Origin: VXYL01 sp963422285
Lineage (GTDB): Bacteria; Pseudomonadota; Gammaproteobacteria; Pseudomonadales; Azotimanducaceae
Reading direction: 5' to 3'
NCBI GenBank assembly: GCA_963422285.2
Contig: OY729419.2
Location: 1,302,001 to 1,366,000 of the forward strand
Length of the DNA: 64,000 bases
Positions 1 through 10,148 of this stretch are shown here, piece by piece; the first letter of the stretch is position 1, and every line of letters begins with the position of its first letter. The position numbers and the translations under genes are program-made. Below the pieces are notes generated by a model. The model was not told where the DNA came from. It searched no databases and worked only from the letters and a program-made list of their open reading frames with translations.

Positions 1-1
1 C

Positions 2-1921
2 GATGTGCTGCCGGCGCGAACGGATCGTTCGCCCAACGAGGGCGTCACCGCCGGCTCCATGTCCCTGGAAACCAGCGGCGCTGCGCTGCGCCAGGCGGCG
101 GCTTGGGCGCGCCGCTTGCTGCTGGATCGGGCTGCTGCCGAACTGGGCGTGCCGGCAAGCCGCTTGGTGGTCGTGGACGGCGAAATCTCCGCGCCCGGCA
201 TCAATGCGCCGACGGACTATTGGCAACTGCAAGCAGGAGCGTTCGACTTCGAGATCGCCGAGTGGACCCGAGAGAAGGATCCGGCCCGCTACCATTGGAT
301 CGGCCGTGGCCGATGGCCGCGGCGGGATCTTGAGGCCAAAGCCCGGGGCGATGCGGTTTTCGTCCACGATTCGAACTGCGATCTCCATGCTCGAGTGGTG
401 CGTCCACCGTCGTTGCGGCATCGCCTTGTGCATCTCGACGCCGCGGTAGCGGCACCGGCAGAACTCGTGGTGGACGGCAGCTTCGTCGCCGTGGCGCATC
501 CCGACGAGTACCAAGCGGTGTGCTTGGCCGAACGCGTGAAGGCACGGGCGACATGGCGGCGAATCGGTGCCGTCGGCCTCGATGGCACCCTGGGCGACCA
601 GCTGCGCCGCCACGAAGCCGGCGCGTTTGCTCTCGATGGCGATCTCCCCGTCGCGCGGCCGGTTCGCGCATTCGCCACCGCCTACCGGCGCAGCTATTCG
701 CGACCCTTCCTCATGCATGCCTCCTTGGCCCCTTCGGCGGCCAGCGCGCGCTACGCCGAGGGCGCTCTGACGGTGTGGTGCGCCAGTCAAGGCATCGAAC
801 CGCTGCGCGGCGTTCTCGCCCGGCTGCTGGGCATGGAACCCACTCGCATTGTCGTCGCGCATCGGCAAGGTGCCGGCTGCTACGGCCACAACGGTGCCGA
901 CGATGCCGCTGCGGACGCTGCGCTGGTGGCCCGCGCCCTGCCCGGCAAGACGATCCTGCTGCAATGGTGCCGCCAGGACGAGCACAAGTTCGAGCCCTAC
1001 GGGCCTGCCATGCGGGTCGAGCTCGGCGCCAATCTCGATGGCAACGGCCGCATTTCCCATTGGCGTCACGAGGTGTGGAGCTTCACCCATGCCGGGCGGC
1101 CGTCGCCGCGCAGCCCGGGCGTGGACGTCCTGCCCGCTTGGCTGCTCGAGGAACCGTTAGCCCCCAGTCCAGCCGCGCCCAGGCTGGCGCCGGAATCCGG
1201 CATCCACCGCAACGCGCTGCCGCTGTACCGGTTTCCAGTGCAGGAGGTGGTCAAGCGGTTCGTGGCGAACTCGCCGCTGCGGACCTCGTCGCTGCGCGGC
1301 CTGGGCGCCTATTGCAACGTATTCGCCATCGAGTCGTTCATGGACGAACTCGCCGCGGCCGCCGACGTGGATCCAGCAACGCTTCGGCGCTGGCATCTCG
1401 ATCACGACGAACGTGCCCGCCGGGTGCTGGATGCGGCTGTGGAACTGGCTGGCGGCTTGCAGGGCCCGCGGGGCATGGCGATCGCCCGCTACAAAAACCG
1501 GCAGTGCTGTGCCGCCGTAATCGTCGAGGTGGCGGTGGACGACGACGCCAGCATCCGCGTACAACGGGCCTGGATCGCCGCCGATGCCGGTCGCGTGGTG
1601 GATCGGGACGGACTCGTCAATCAGCTCGAAGGCGCTTTCGTGCAGGCATTGTCCTGGAGTCTCAAGGAGGCGGTGGCGTTCGACGCCGACGGCGTGACCA
1701 GCAGCGATTGGGCCAGCTATCCGATCCTGCGCTTCAGCGAAGCCCCGCGCATTGAAACGATGCTCGTGGACTACCCCGCTCTCGATCCGCTGGGCGCCGG
1801 CGAAGCCGCTGTGGGGCCTGCCGCCGCCGCGCTCGCCAACGCCGTCTTCGCCGCCACTGGCATACGCGTCCGGGATTTGCCGCTGACGCCGGACCGGCTG
1901 CGGCAAGCGGCTTCCCGTTGA
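2..1921 (+). CDS. Molybdopterin-binding large subunit of a xanthine dehydrogenase-type hydroxylase (5' partial)
   Basis: The frame is already open at the window edge (Asp-Val-Leu-Pro), so the N-terminus lies outside; about 639 residues are visible of a family usually over 700. The protein should bind Mo-molybdopterin cytosine dinucleotide and hydroxylate an aldehyde or N-heteroaromatic substrate, working with a small 2Fe-2S subunit that would lie upstream. Seen: GVTAGSMS near the start, the GCYGHNGADDAAADA cofactor-binding block near residue 295, and the C-terminal GAGEAAVGPAAAALANAV block, whose Glu corresponds to the catalytic base of the family. The architecture most resembles isoquinoline 1-oxidoreductase beta subunits. 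The substrate cannot be inferred. It ends just before a decayed helicase on the opposite strand. Confidence 0.88.
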   Translation, partial: DVLPARTDRSPNEGVTAGSMSLETSGAALRQAAAWARRLLLDRAAAELGVPASRLVVVDGEISAPGINAPTDYWQLQAGAFDFEIAEWTREKDPARYHWIGRGRWPRRDLEAKARGDAVFVHDSNCDLHARVVRPPSLRHRLVHLDAAVAAPAELVVDGSFVAVAHPDEYQAVCLAERVKARATWRRIGAVGLDGTLGDQLRRHEAGAFALDGDLPVARPVRAFATAYRRSYSRPFLMHASLAPSAASARYAEGALTVWCASQGIEPLRGVLARLLGMEPTRIVVAHRQGAGCYGHNGADDAAADAALVARALPGKTILLQWCRQDEHKFEPYGPAMRVELGANLDGNGRISHWRHEVWSFTHAGRPSPRSPGVDVLPAWLLEEPLAPSPAAPRLAPESGIHRNALPLYRFPVQEVVKRFVANSPLRTSSLRGLGAYCNVFAIESFMDELAAAADVDPATLRRWHLDHDERARRVLDAAVELAGGLQGPRGMAIARYKNRQCCAAVIVEVAVDDDASIRVQRAWIAADAGRVVDRDGLVNQLEGAFVQALSWSLKEAVAFDADGVTSSDWASYPILRFSEAPRIETMLVDYPALDPLGAGEAAVGPAAAALANAVFAATGIRVRDLPLTPDRLRQAASR

Positions 1922-2099
1922 GGCGGACACGTCGGCTCCATCGGCTTGCCGACCAGGTGGGCGGAGCGAGGCGGTGCCCAAGACACGGTGGACACGTCGG
2001 CGCTGCCGGCTTGCGCACCAAGGGACTCGGGCAGGCCAGTCGGCGGCGGTGCCCTTGCGCTATCGTCTGCGCCGTCAGCATCGCGTTCAGCCGTTGCTT

Positions 2100-4041
2100 C
2101 TACTCGCCCTCGTCGACGACCTCGAAGCGCATCGCCTTGTTGCGCATGGCGGGTACGAGTTCCGCCCAGTCCGCCTTGCGGGCATGTCGGGAGCAGGTGT
2201 CGAACACCGAGCGCTTGTAGGCGGTATCCGAGGAATGCTTGAGGTGGAGGCCCTTGGTCTCCACCACGAACACTTGATGGAATTCGTCGTCGGTGTCCGG
2301 CTCGTCTGACCGCAGCGTGAGGATGAAGTCCGCGTAGATGCGTTGGGGGGTTCCAGCCCTGCACATAGTAGTCTTGGCGAGACCGGTTCCGATACCAGAA
2401 GAACAGGCGTGCTTGCTGATCCAGGTAGGTGGCCACCTTGTTTTCCAGTCCATTGAGTTCATCCTCGGCGATGCGGCCGAACAGATTGCGCTGGTATTGG
2501 CCACCATCCTCGCGGTTGGCCTGCTTTGTCTTCGCCGTTTCGATCTCCTTGGGCAGGCGATTGAACTGCAAGTCGTCCGTCGCCACGAGGAAGCGCATCG
2601 TTCCCGCTTCCAGCAGTTCCGAAAATACCCGGCGCGATAGGCGGTCGCGTTCCTCTTCCAGATGCCGACGCAGCGCTTCAAGAACAAACGTGTAGTTCGA
2701 GGCCACCTGTTCGTGGGGGTGCTTTTGCAGCAACGCGCCGAACACCCGCCGGGCGGCCTCGCTTCCGCGCCATGGATTGGGCATGACGTCGAGCAGGTGG
2801 CTGGACGCGAAATAGTAGTCGATGACGCCTTGCGAAACCGCTCCCCGACTAGCCTCTTCGGAATGGGCCAGGAGCGGTACCGCGTCCAGTCCAGCGCGCA
2901 GGTCGAAATCCCACTGGCCGTTTTCGCCCAAGGGCAGATCGAAAAAGGCGCTTGCGTCCACTTCATCCCATGGCATTCGGGAAAGGATATCCGTTTCGTA
3001 ATGCACCAGCCGCCACTCGCCGCCGTCCCAAATCATGAAGGCCGGCAGCACGAAGTCGCGGTGGTGTTTCGGTAGCGTTCGCGCTGTCCGGTCGTCAGCT
3101 TCTCGCTCGGCTGCACCAGCCCTTCGCCATCGGCGACGATCCTGCCACCAAGGCCCTGCGATCCCTCCCGGCCGAACCCCTTGCCCACCTCCCGCAGCAG
3201 TTCTGCGCCGCGCCGCTGAAAACAGAAGACGTAGCTTTCGTCCAGCCAAGCCACATGGGTCTTCTTGGCGTAAGGCTGCCGGAGAATACGGCCCACAAGC
3301 TGGGTCAGCGCGCTCTTCGATCCGGGATTGGTCAGGATCGCCAGGACGTAGGCGAAGGAGCAGTCCCAACCTTCCTGCAACGCCTGCCTGGTGATGATGA
3401 ACCGAATCTGACATTCCCGAGAGAGCAGGCCGCTGGTTTCATCCAAATCCTTCAACTCGTCCCGCTGGCTGGTCTTGACGGCGATGTGCTCGGCGCGGAT
3501 GTCGGGGTGGCGCAGCAGGTATTCCCGAACGTCCTCGGCATGCACCACGCCCGGCCGCCGCTGGTCCCTGCCGGTGCGCTCCACCTGGATCAGGCAGATG
3601 GGGCGGATGTGCAAGCCCGTCGCTGCCTCGTGCCTTTGCGCCTCTTGCTCCAGCCGCTTGCGATGCTCGATGGAGGCGAGCAGGGTGTCCCGCCAACTTG
3701 CGCTGGCACGGTTGTGAATGTGCAGATCGAGCTTGATCATCTCCTCGGCGTTCAGCTCGCTGCCCCGAATGTCGATGAGCACGTTGGCGCCCTTGGGCGG
3801 CGTCGCCGTCAACTCGACGATCATGCAGCGATTGAACCCCTCCAGCGTCTTTCTGGCGTTCGGGCTGTAGGCCTTGTGTCCTTCATCCAGGATGATCAGC
3901 GGCCGCAGCAGGCGCAGCGCATTGCCGAGGGAGGTCTTCGCCAGCCGCCCCCAAAAGCGCTCTCCTGTCCGAACGTGTCCAGATTCGGCACCCGTTGCAG
4001 CAACGCCTTGTGCGCGGCCAAGATGCCGCGAGTTTTCCGCC
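2100..4041 (-). pseudogene. Type III restriction (Res)-type DEAD/DEAH helicase, truncated and frameshifted
   Basis: Read on the minus strand, pieces in three frames join into one helicase-nuclease. First comes a stretch LAAHKALLQRVPNLDTF, then a shift near 3965. The next piece holds the Walker B box ILDEGHKAYSPNA and motif III ELTATPP, then the helicase C-terminal half (QEGWDCSFAYVLAIL, QLVGRILRQPYA). A shift near 3070 leads to a long C-terminal region, and another near 2340 leads to FILTLRSDEPD...FVVETKGLHL, which looks like a PD-(D/E)XK nuclease core. The N-terminal Walker A part is missing upstream of 4041. Three shifts plus the truncation make a working product unlikely. In the family this subunit acts with a Mod methyltransferase; none is visible here. 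Confidence 0.8.
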
Positions 4042-4116
4042 TAGGCAGCCATGTTGATCTCGCGGGTACGGAGGAGATGTTGCACCGCGTTTGGAAAACC
4101 GAACTTCGGATTGTTT

Positions 4117-4845
4117 CTATCGTGGTGCGCTATTGCGTCTCTTCGGCAAGCTGGTCTTCGAATTCGCGATGCTCGGGAGAGCCGACCCTTTGTGCAGTTC
4201 CGTCAACGCTGCGGACAGGTTCCCTTGCAGCAGGGCATCCGTGGCGAGGCGCAGGCCGGGGAAAACCCTGCTGTGGACGATGCCATCGTCGTCCGCGGAC
4301 AGCGGGAAGTACTCGCCATCGGTCAACGCGAACCAATCGATACGCTGCTCGTGGACGCGCCAGACGATGTATTCGCGCACGGCGTTGCGCCAGTAGGCAT
4401 GCAGTTTGTCGTGCAGGTCGATGGACGCGCTGGTGGCCGCGACTTCGGCCACCAGCTCCGGCGCACCTTCGAGGTGGCCGTCGTCGCTCACCCGCGATTG
4501 GCCGCCGGCTTCGGGCTCGATGCGCAGCAGCACGTCGGGCTGAGGTTCGTTGTCGAGGTCGAGGCGGACGGTGGCGTTGTCCGCCCCGCGGACCCCGGGC
4601 GTCGACGCGGCGTAGACGAGAAGCACGGTGTGGATGGCGGCGTGCGGTTCGGCATAGGCCAGGCTGACGGGCAACGGCATGTAGACCACTCCTTCGGTCA
4701 ACTGCGCTTTCTTGACCTCGGGACCCAGTGCGTAGCGGCGCTCGAATTCGCAGCGATTGAGGCGATCGCCGTTTTCCAGCGCCGGCTTTCTCGGCACGGT
4801 CCAGTAGTACCGTGCATCGTTCACCGTGCCGCCGGGCGCAACCAT
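4117..4845 (-). CDS. Uma2 family putative endonuclease (PD-(D/E)XK fold)
   Basis: About 242 residues. The family has a restriction-endonuclease-like fold, is very common in cyanobacteria and some uncultured lineages, and has no settled function. Visible core: QPDVLLRI with the acidic residue, then GAPELVAEVAA with the second acidic position, then DLHDKLHAYWRNAVREYIVWRV. I chose the ATG at 4845, preceded by GAGG at good spacing; a GTG start at 4899 would add 18 residues. It is a close paralog of the gene at 21365-22093: long blocks such as CEFERRYA, DNATVRLDLDNE and VHSRVFPGLR are shared. It lies between the helicase remnant and a dioxygenase, all on the minus strand. Whether it cuts DNA in this cell is unknown. 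Confidence 0.8.
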   Translation of the reverse strand: MVAPGGTVNDARYYWTVPRKPALENGDRLNRCEFERRYALGPEVKKAQLTEGVVYMPLPVSLAYAEPHAAIHTVLLVYAASTPGVRGADNATVRLDLDNEPQPDVLLRIEPEAGGQSRVSDDGHLEGAPELVAEVAATSASIDLHDKLHAYWRNAVREYIVWRVHEQRIDWFALTDGEYFPLSADDDGIVHSRVFPGLRLATDALLQGNLSAALTELHKGSALPSIANSKTSLPKRRNSAPR

Positions 4846-4958
4846 GTCGAACCTCGAAGCCTCCTCGCGCCGTTCTGGTCGCCAGCATCCGCCAGACACT
4901 GCCAGCCCACGTGGTACGGGTCAAGCACTGGGCAGCGAGGCTCGCTTGCCGCTGTTCT

Positions 4959-6098
4959 TTACACGCCGCCGGCTTTGGCCTGGGCCGCCATGTCCGTCAT
5001 GCCGTCCCACTCGCTCCAATGGTCGCAGAGCTTGTCGATGGCCACCTGCCAGGGATCGTAGCCATCCGGATAGTCCAGGAACTCGCCGTTCCAGCCGCGG
5101 TCGGGGTGGTCGCTGTCGCCGACTACGCGGGCACCGCCGAGGCGATGGCGGCGCAGTCGGAAGTAGACGTTCATGCGCGGTTCGGCACCGAGCTCATTGC
5201 GGGTACCGCAGTGCGGGATGGCATGCAGGGTGATGACCGCGTCGCCCTCGTCGAGCAGTATGGGAGTGGGCTGCGGCCATAGGGTGCCGTCCGGAGTGTA
5301 GTCCGCGCCTTCCTGGTAAAGGTCGCGGATGGCGTCGGGCAGGTGGTTCATGGCTACGCCGCCATCGCCCACGGGTTTCAGGCGGGGCCAGCCTGGGCCT
5401 TCCGGGCCGATCACGCCGCCTTGGTCGCGCTGCATTCGGAAGAACTCCTCCACGGCGTGGTGGGCGCCCCGGAGCACGGCGAGGTTGCCGCGTCCGAATT
5501 GGGTTTGATCGCTCAGGCAGACGCCGACGAAGGCGGTGAAGCTGCCGATGGCCAGCCGGCAGGCCGGGTCCTGGAACAAGGGCGTGTTGTTGCCGCCCCT
5601 CTCGCGGGCGTCGCCGCTGCCGAAGTGCTCGGTGCGGGGCGAGTGCCAGTCGTCCACTTCGTTCTGATTGCGCGGCAGGCGGCCGGCCCACTGGCCGTCC
5701 AGGTGGGGCACGAAGGCGAAGTTGGGGATGTCCTTCTCGGCTACTCCGTAGCTACCCACTTCCAGTGACGGATCCCGGGGGTAGAGCACCATGGGCATGG
5801 CGCGTTCGGGGGCGTCGTACGGACCCATGGTGCTGTGCAGAATCTCGCCTAAGGGGGATTTGTTGAGCAGGTCCGGGAACTCGCGGGACGACGCCAGTTC
5901 GTCGTAGTGCTTGAACAGAGGCACGCCCCGGCCGGCGAAGACGTTGATGCGCCGCTTCGCTTGCCAAGTGAGTTCGGGCGGCACCACGCCCTTGAGCACG
6001 ATGAATCCGTCGCGGTAGAAGTCGCGCTTCTGTTCGAGCGTCAGCGCCGGTTGCGCAGGCTCTTCGTTCGCACCCTTGGTAGCGTCTTTCGTTTGCAT
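4959..6098 (-). CDS. Phytanoyl-CoA dioxygenase (PhyH) family Fe(II)/2-oxoglutarate oxygenase
   Basis: 379 residues, uninterrupted. The double-stranded beta-helix iron site is visible: H132-L-D134 in FVPHLDGQW, a distal His in HAIPHCGT (about 296), and Arg in EPRMNVYFRLR (about 308) placed to bind 2-oxoglutarate. The family hydroxylates diverse small molecules and lipids, so the substrate cannot be named. The C-terminus KLCDHWSEWDGM is shared with the broken gene at 35506-36570, showing a paralogous set in this genome. There is no signal peptide, so it is probably cytoplasmic. It is divergent from the Uma2 gene at 6569 across a 470-bp intergenic stretch. Confidence 0.85.
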   Translation of the reverse strand: MQTKDATKGANEEPAQPALTLEQKRDFYRDGFIVLKGVVPPELTWQAKRRINVFAGRGVPLFKHYDELASSREFPDLLNKSPLGEILHSTMGPYDAPERAMPMVLYPRDPSLEVGSYGVAEKDIPNFAFVPHLDGQWAGRLPRNQNEVDDWHSPRTEHFGSGDARERGGNNTPLFQDPACRLAIGSFTAFVGVCLSDQTQFGRGNLAVLRGAHHAVEEFFRMQRDQGGVIGPEGPGWPRLKPVGDGGVAMNHLPDAIRDLYQEGADYTPDGTLWPQPTPILLDEGDAVITLHAIPHCGTRNELGAEPRMNVYFRLRRHRLGGARVVGDSDHPDRGWNGEFLDYPDGYDPWQVAIDKLCDHWSEWDGMTDMAAQAKAGGV

Positions 6099-6568
6099 GG
6101 CGGCTATATCCCCCCGCTAGACCGTCCATCATAGCCCACATCCCGGGCGATTCCGCAAAGTGCATGGGCTTGTGCGCATCGGACATTCGGGCAGCCCAAG
6201 CGGGCGCTGTGCCCAACCTGTCGAGGCCACGGAGCGTCCTCCCCGTGGCAGTGGCCCAGGAAGCCGGATCGGAGTTGCCGCCGTCGGCCGTCCGGTCTCC
6301 GCGGCTGCTGGAACCGCCTCGGGCCGTTCAGTCGGTGCGCCGGTCGAGACTGGTTCCGACCGCGATCGTTGCAGTACGCCAGCAATGGCGGATGTCCTAC
6401 ATACAAGGTGCCTGAGGCCATCTATCGTGCCTTGGTGCGAACACCGATCCGCAGACGCAAGCCCGCCGGGCCCGCGCCATCCCCGGCATGGCGGTCCCGT
6501 TCGTGCTATCGTCAAGGTCTAGTGTCGACCGCCCGGGCGTGTGCCGCGCCCGACCAGGAGGATGCGCC
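6099..6568. other. Divergent intergenic region, no gene recognised
   Basis: 470 bp between the start of the PhyH gene (minus) and the chosen start of the Uma2 gene (plus). The short open frames on both strands are Arg/Pro/Ser-rich, as expected for chance frames in GC-rich DNA, and none resembles a family I know. It must hold both promoters, but no convincing -35/-10 pair stands out. Confidence 0.5.
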
Positions 6569-7411
6569 ATGGCCGGAGCTGCCCGCAGCGAACCGAACGG
6601 TGCCGCAGTGTCGCGGCCCAAGGTCTCCGGCGATCTCGACGATCTCGACGCCTACTTCGCGTCCTTCGAGGTGGGCGTGGATCCGTTCCACCGCGCCGAG
6701 CGGGTCCCGGTGATCGCGTCCCATGCCGAGGCGACGCTGTACTCGGTGCAGGCCCTGGCGCACCGCATTCGCGGGCCGGAAGCGGAAGTGGGCGACGATC
6801 TGCCGGTGGACTTTCAGGTACCGGATAGCCATGGCGGATTGCGATGGGAGCGTCTGCACCCGGACGTGTTCGTATCGTTCGGCGTGGCGCACGATCCCAC
6901 TCGGCGGGAGTACGATGCGGAGAAGCTGGGAGCGCCGGACTTCGTGTTGGGGGTGCTCTCCCAGAGCACATGGCAGCGGGATATGGGCAGGAAGCGGGAA
7001 GTGTACGCTGCGATGGGGGTGCGCGAGTACTTCGTGTTCGACCCGACCGGAGACCTGCCGGTGGTGCCGCCAATCCAGGGGTTTGCGTTGGCGCGGGGCG
7101 GTGGGCGGCTGCCGGAGACGGTGCTGCCGAACGGCGCACGGGCAGTGCCCAGCGAAGTGCTGGGACTGGTGGCCTATGTGTCGGGAGCGCGCGTCGCGCC
7201 GACCGACGATCGCGCGGCCGGGGTTCTGTCGCTGCGCTGGCACGATCCGGAGACAGGCACGGATATGCCGACGTACGGCGAGCAGGCGGCGACGCGGGCG
7301 GCGGCGGAGAGTCGTGCCGAGGCGGCCGAAGCCCGTGCCGAAGCTGTCGAGCGCGAGCGCCAGGAGCTTCTGGCGCTCGTTCGCCGGCTACGCGGAGAAC
7401 CGGAGCCGTAG
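6569..7411 (+). CDS. Uma2 family putative endonuclease with C-terminal coiled-coil
   Basis: 280 residues from the ATG at 6569, chosen because an AGGAGG Shine-Dalgarno (6556-6561) sits at ideal distance; an in-frame ATG at 6488 would add 27 unlikely residues. The Uma2 core is visible: RLHPDVFVSFGV, APDFVLGVLSQST, then DMGRKREVYAAMGVREYFVFDP, which matches the family pattern D...K...Y...GV.EY. The C-terminus (RAAAESRAEAAEARAEAVERE) is a charged coiled coil ending in LLALVRRL. The same tail design occurs in the Uma2 gene at 61119-61859, so these two form a subtype distinct from the pair at 4117 and 21365. A GC hairpin (7419-7441) follows the stop but has no T-run. The function is unproven. Confidence 0.82.
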   Translation: MAGAARSEPNGAAVSRPKVSGDLDDLDAYFASFEVGVDPFHRAERVPVIASHAEATLYSVQALAHRIRGPEAEVGDDLPVDFQVPDSHGGLRWERLHPDVFVSFGVAHDPTRREYDAEKLGAPDFVLGVLSQSTWQRDMGRKREVYAAMGVREYFVFDPTGDLPVVPPIQGFALARGGGRLPETVLPNGARAVPSEVLGLVAYVSGARVAPTDDRAAGVLSLRWHDPETGTDMPTYGEQAATRAAAESRAEAAEARAEAVERERQELLALVRRLRGEPEP

Positions 7412-7625
7412 GGCGGTTCGCCACGGCCGCCGTGCGTGGCGGATGCCCGCGGCTGCGGCCGGCAGGGAGCATCGTCCATCGAGCCGAACCGGCGGCGAAG
7501 TGGTTCCAGGACTGGCCGTCCCGCTTTGCGGATGGTGTCCGAAACATCCTCGAACCTCGATGCAAGGCGGCCCGGCAGCCACAGCTGGGAAGTGCGTCGC
7601 CGTCTTGCCGCCTTGGCGTCTTGCC

Positions 7626-9515
7626 TCACTCTGCCAGCGAGGCGATCCCCGCCTCCACCCGCGCCGCCTTCTCCGCGTCCCACCACCAGGCGTCCACGTA
7701 AGGCACGTGGCGCAAGCCCTCGCTGCCCACTTCGCCGAAGCGGTCCCAGAACGCCAGCCGCAGGCCGGGTGCCGACGGGCCGGGGATGAAGTAGAAATTC
7801 CACAGCAGCACTCGGTCCAGGGCCCGAGTGGCGGCGTACAGATCGTCCGCGGTACGGGCACGGTTGACGGCTTCGATCAGACTGTCGATGGCCGGGTTCT
7901 TGGTGCCCGGCCAGTTCTGGCCGTAGTCCGCGTCCGCGCCCGCGCTGCCGAAGCGGTTGCGCAGCTGCAGACCCGGCATGGGGCTCGGATCGTAGTTGAC
8001 GCCGTTGCCGTCGAAGGCGCCGGTGCGGCTGCGGTACAGCCAGTTGGACACTTCCGGGGCGCGGGCGGTGGTGGCGATGCCGATGCGGTTCAGCTGCGCC
8101 ATGAACGGCATGTTCGAGCGGATTCCGAAGGGCGAGACGAAGATGAAGTCGATGGTGAACGGCTCGCTGGTTTCCTTGTGCGTCATCACGCCGTCTCGGA
8201 TGTGCCAGCCGGCGTCGTCGAACAATTCCAGCGCCCGTCTGGTGTTCTCCCGATTGGTGCCGTAGCCGTCGTTGACCGGGTGCCGGAAAGGTTCGGTGAA
8301 AACCCGTGCCGGCACTTGACCGCGCCACGGCTCCAAGAGTTCCAGCTCCTTCGCCGACGGCAGCCCGCTGTGCGCCATGTCCGAATTCTGGAAGAAGCTC
8401 ACGCCGTGATTGTAGAAGCCGTAGAAGTACACCCGGTTGATGTAGTCGAAGTCGCGCAGCAGCCACAGCGCTTCTCGTACGCGTATATCCCGGAACCGAG
8501 GCCGGTCCAGGTTCCAGAATACCGGCCACCACAGGCCCCAGATGCGGGCCACTTCACGCAGTTCGGCCTTGAACAGCCCCTGCCGCGCCGCGGGAAAGTC
8601 GTACTGCGTGGCCCAGTTCTTGGAGATCGATTCCTCGCGCACGTCCACCACGTCCGCCTTGTGCGCCTCGAGTTGGATGTTCTCGTCGCGGAAGTAGTCG
8701 AACTTCAGCGTGTCGAAGTTGTAGCGGCCCTTGTTGACAGCAAGCTCCCGGCCCCAGTAGCCGGCAACGCGCTCGTAGACCAGAGTGCGTCCGAAATCGG
8801 CCCGGCGCAGGCGGTACGGGCCGCTGCCGAAGGGCGGCTCGGCGGTGGTCTTGGCAATATCGCGGGTCTGCCAATAGTGCTTCGGCAGGATGGCGATGCG
8901 GCCGTAGACGAACGGCAGGATGGGATTCGGTTCCGCGCCGGCGCGGGTGACGAAGCAGAGCTCCCGGTCGCCGAAGACGGAGATGCGGTCGAGGTCCGCA
9001 AGCGCCGTGCGCAACGCCACGCTGCCATGTTCGCGGATGGCGTCGAAGGTGAACAACACGTCTTCCCGGGTGATCGGCCGGCCGTCATGCCAACGGGCGT
9101 CCTCGCGCAGCCGGAATGCCGTCCAGCGGTAGTCCTGCTCCACCGCCACGCCATCCGCCAAGCGCACGTAAGCGCTGGCCGGTTCGTCGATGCTGTCTTC
9201 AAGCAGGCGGTCGTAGACGAGGCTGTCCATGGCGCCGTAGCCGGCGGCGACGCGTCCGATCTCGATGATGGCGTTGTAGTTGTCGAAGGTGCCCATCTGC
9301 GGCAGGCGCATGGCGCCGCCCTTGGGCGCTTCGGGATTGGCGTAGTCGAAATGCTGGAAATCCGCGTCGTAGCGTAGCGGCAGGACGTAGGAGATGCCGT
9401 GCTTGTAGTCCGGATCCGCGCACGGGGCGCTATCGGCGAAGGCCACCGCCGAGAAGAGCGGCAAGGCGGAAAGCGGCAGGGCGAAGAGAATCCGGCGCGG
9501 CGGCATGACGACCAT
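7626..9515 (-). CDS. Family 5 extracellular solute-binding protein (oligopeptide ABC transporter, YejA-like)
   Basis: About 629 residues from the ATG at 9515; an ATG at 9506 is equally possible. The N-terminus MPPRRILFALPLSALPLFSAVAFADS is a clear Sec signal peptide, so the product is periplasmic. Family features: HGISYVLPLRYDADFQHFDYANPEAPKGG near the start is typical of the YejA subgroup, followed by DARWHDGRPITREDVLFTFDAI and the FGSGPYRL block. It should capture peptides for an inner-membrane ABC importer, but no permease or ATPase gene lies beside it. It may serve a transporter encoded elsewhere, or the locus may have been split by the decay seen just downstream. Confidence 0.86.
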   Translation of the reverse strand: MVVMPPRRILFALPLSALPLFSAVAFADSAPCADPDYKHGISYVLPLRYDADFQHFDYANPEAPKGGAMRLPQMGTFDNYNAIIEIGRVAAGYGAMDSLVYDRLLEDSIDEPASAYVRLADGVAVEQDYRWTAFRLREDARWHDGRPITREDVLFTFDAIREHGSVALRTALADLDRISVFGDRELCFVTRAGAEPNPILPFVYGRIAILPKHYWQTRDIAKTTAEPPFGSGPYRLRRADFGRTLVYERVAGYWGRELAVNKGRYNFDTLKFDYFRDENIQLEAHKADVVDVREESISKNWATQYDFPAARQGLFKAELREVARIWGLWWPVFWNLDRPRFRDIRVREALWLLRDFDYINRVYFYGFYNHGVSFFQNSDMAHSGLPSAKELELLEPWRGQVPARVFTEPFRHPVNDGYGTNRENTRRALELFDDAGWHIRDGVMTHKETSEPFTIDFIFVSPFGIRSNMPFMAQLNRIGIATTARAPEVSNWLYRSRTGAFDGNGVNYDPSPMPGLQLRNRFGSAGADADYGQNWPGTKNPAIDSLIEAVNRARTADDLYAATRALDRVLLWNFYFIPGPSAPGLRLAFWDRFGEVGSEGLRHVPYVDAWWWDAEKAARVEAGIASLAE

Positions 9516-9603
9516 CGTGCAACGCCAATCCAATATTGCAGTAGCATGGAAGAGACCGATGCCGAACGCAAACGGCGCGTGGCGATGCGGAAGTGGATAA
9601 GCG

Positions 9604-10099
9604 GTGCTGCGGTACTCGGGACCCAAGCGGACGAACCCAAGGAGCGCAAGCATATTCGCAGCCCCGCAACGTCCGGTGGACCGAGTCTTCCTTCATTGCA
9701 GCGCCAGCGATCGGCCCGAACGCGACGATATCGAGGTGATACGGCAGTGGCATCGGGCTAGGCGCTGGGACGATGCCGGCCGCCATCTCTTCATCCGCAA
9801 GGACGGCACGGTCGAGGAAGGCCGGTGCGCCGAGAAAATTCCCGCCGTTCAAGCGGGTCACAATCGCGGAACCCTGGCGATCTGCCTGCACGGCTGCGCG
9901 GTGCAGAACTTCACCGGCAAGCAGTTCGATGCGTTGGTTGAGCTATGCACAGAGATCGTGTGCGCCTACGACGGGAAGGTGAACTTCCATGACCACTGCG
10001 AAGCATCGGCCAAGAGTTGCCCGGTTTTTCGACTACGCGCAGCTGGTGGAGGTGGCCGTGGGCGTTGTAGGCGAGCGGTGCCGGCTGCGACCGCGATAG
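9604..10099 (+). pseudogene. T7-lysozyme-like N-acetylmuramoyl-L-alanine amidase, frameshifted near the C-terminus
   Basis: The frame opens with GTG at 9604 and gives a PGRP/amidase-2 domain: VFLHCSAS with the first zinc His, IRQWHRARRWDDAGRHLFIRKDGTVEEGR, and HDHCEASAKSCPVF, which carries the second His and the zinc Cys in the KSCPxFD signature of phage T7-type lysozymes. At a run of five T (about 10024-10028) the frame slips. Removing one T restores CPVFDYAQLVEV and a stop at 10097-10099. Without repair the frame runs to 10110 with a nonsense tail. The catalytic residues precede the shift, so activity is not formally excluded. It may be prophage-derived, or the shift may be a homopolymer error. 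Confidence 0.7.
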
Positions 10100-10148
10100 G
10101 AATGGAGTAGGTGGCGGCACCCGCCTCGTTGACGCGGAACACACCCCA

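Noticed and set aside
7419..7441. Intrinsic terminator after the Uma2 gene at 6569
   Set aside because: A good CGCCACG/CGTGGCG stem exists but no T-run follows, so intrinsic termination is not supported.
6723..9377. 884-residue open frame on the plus strand
   Set aside because: It runs out of frame through a Uma2 gene and then antisense to the solute-binding protein; composition is that of a GC-rich shadow frame.
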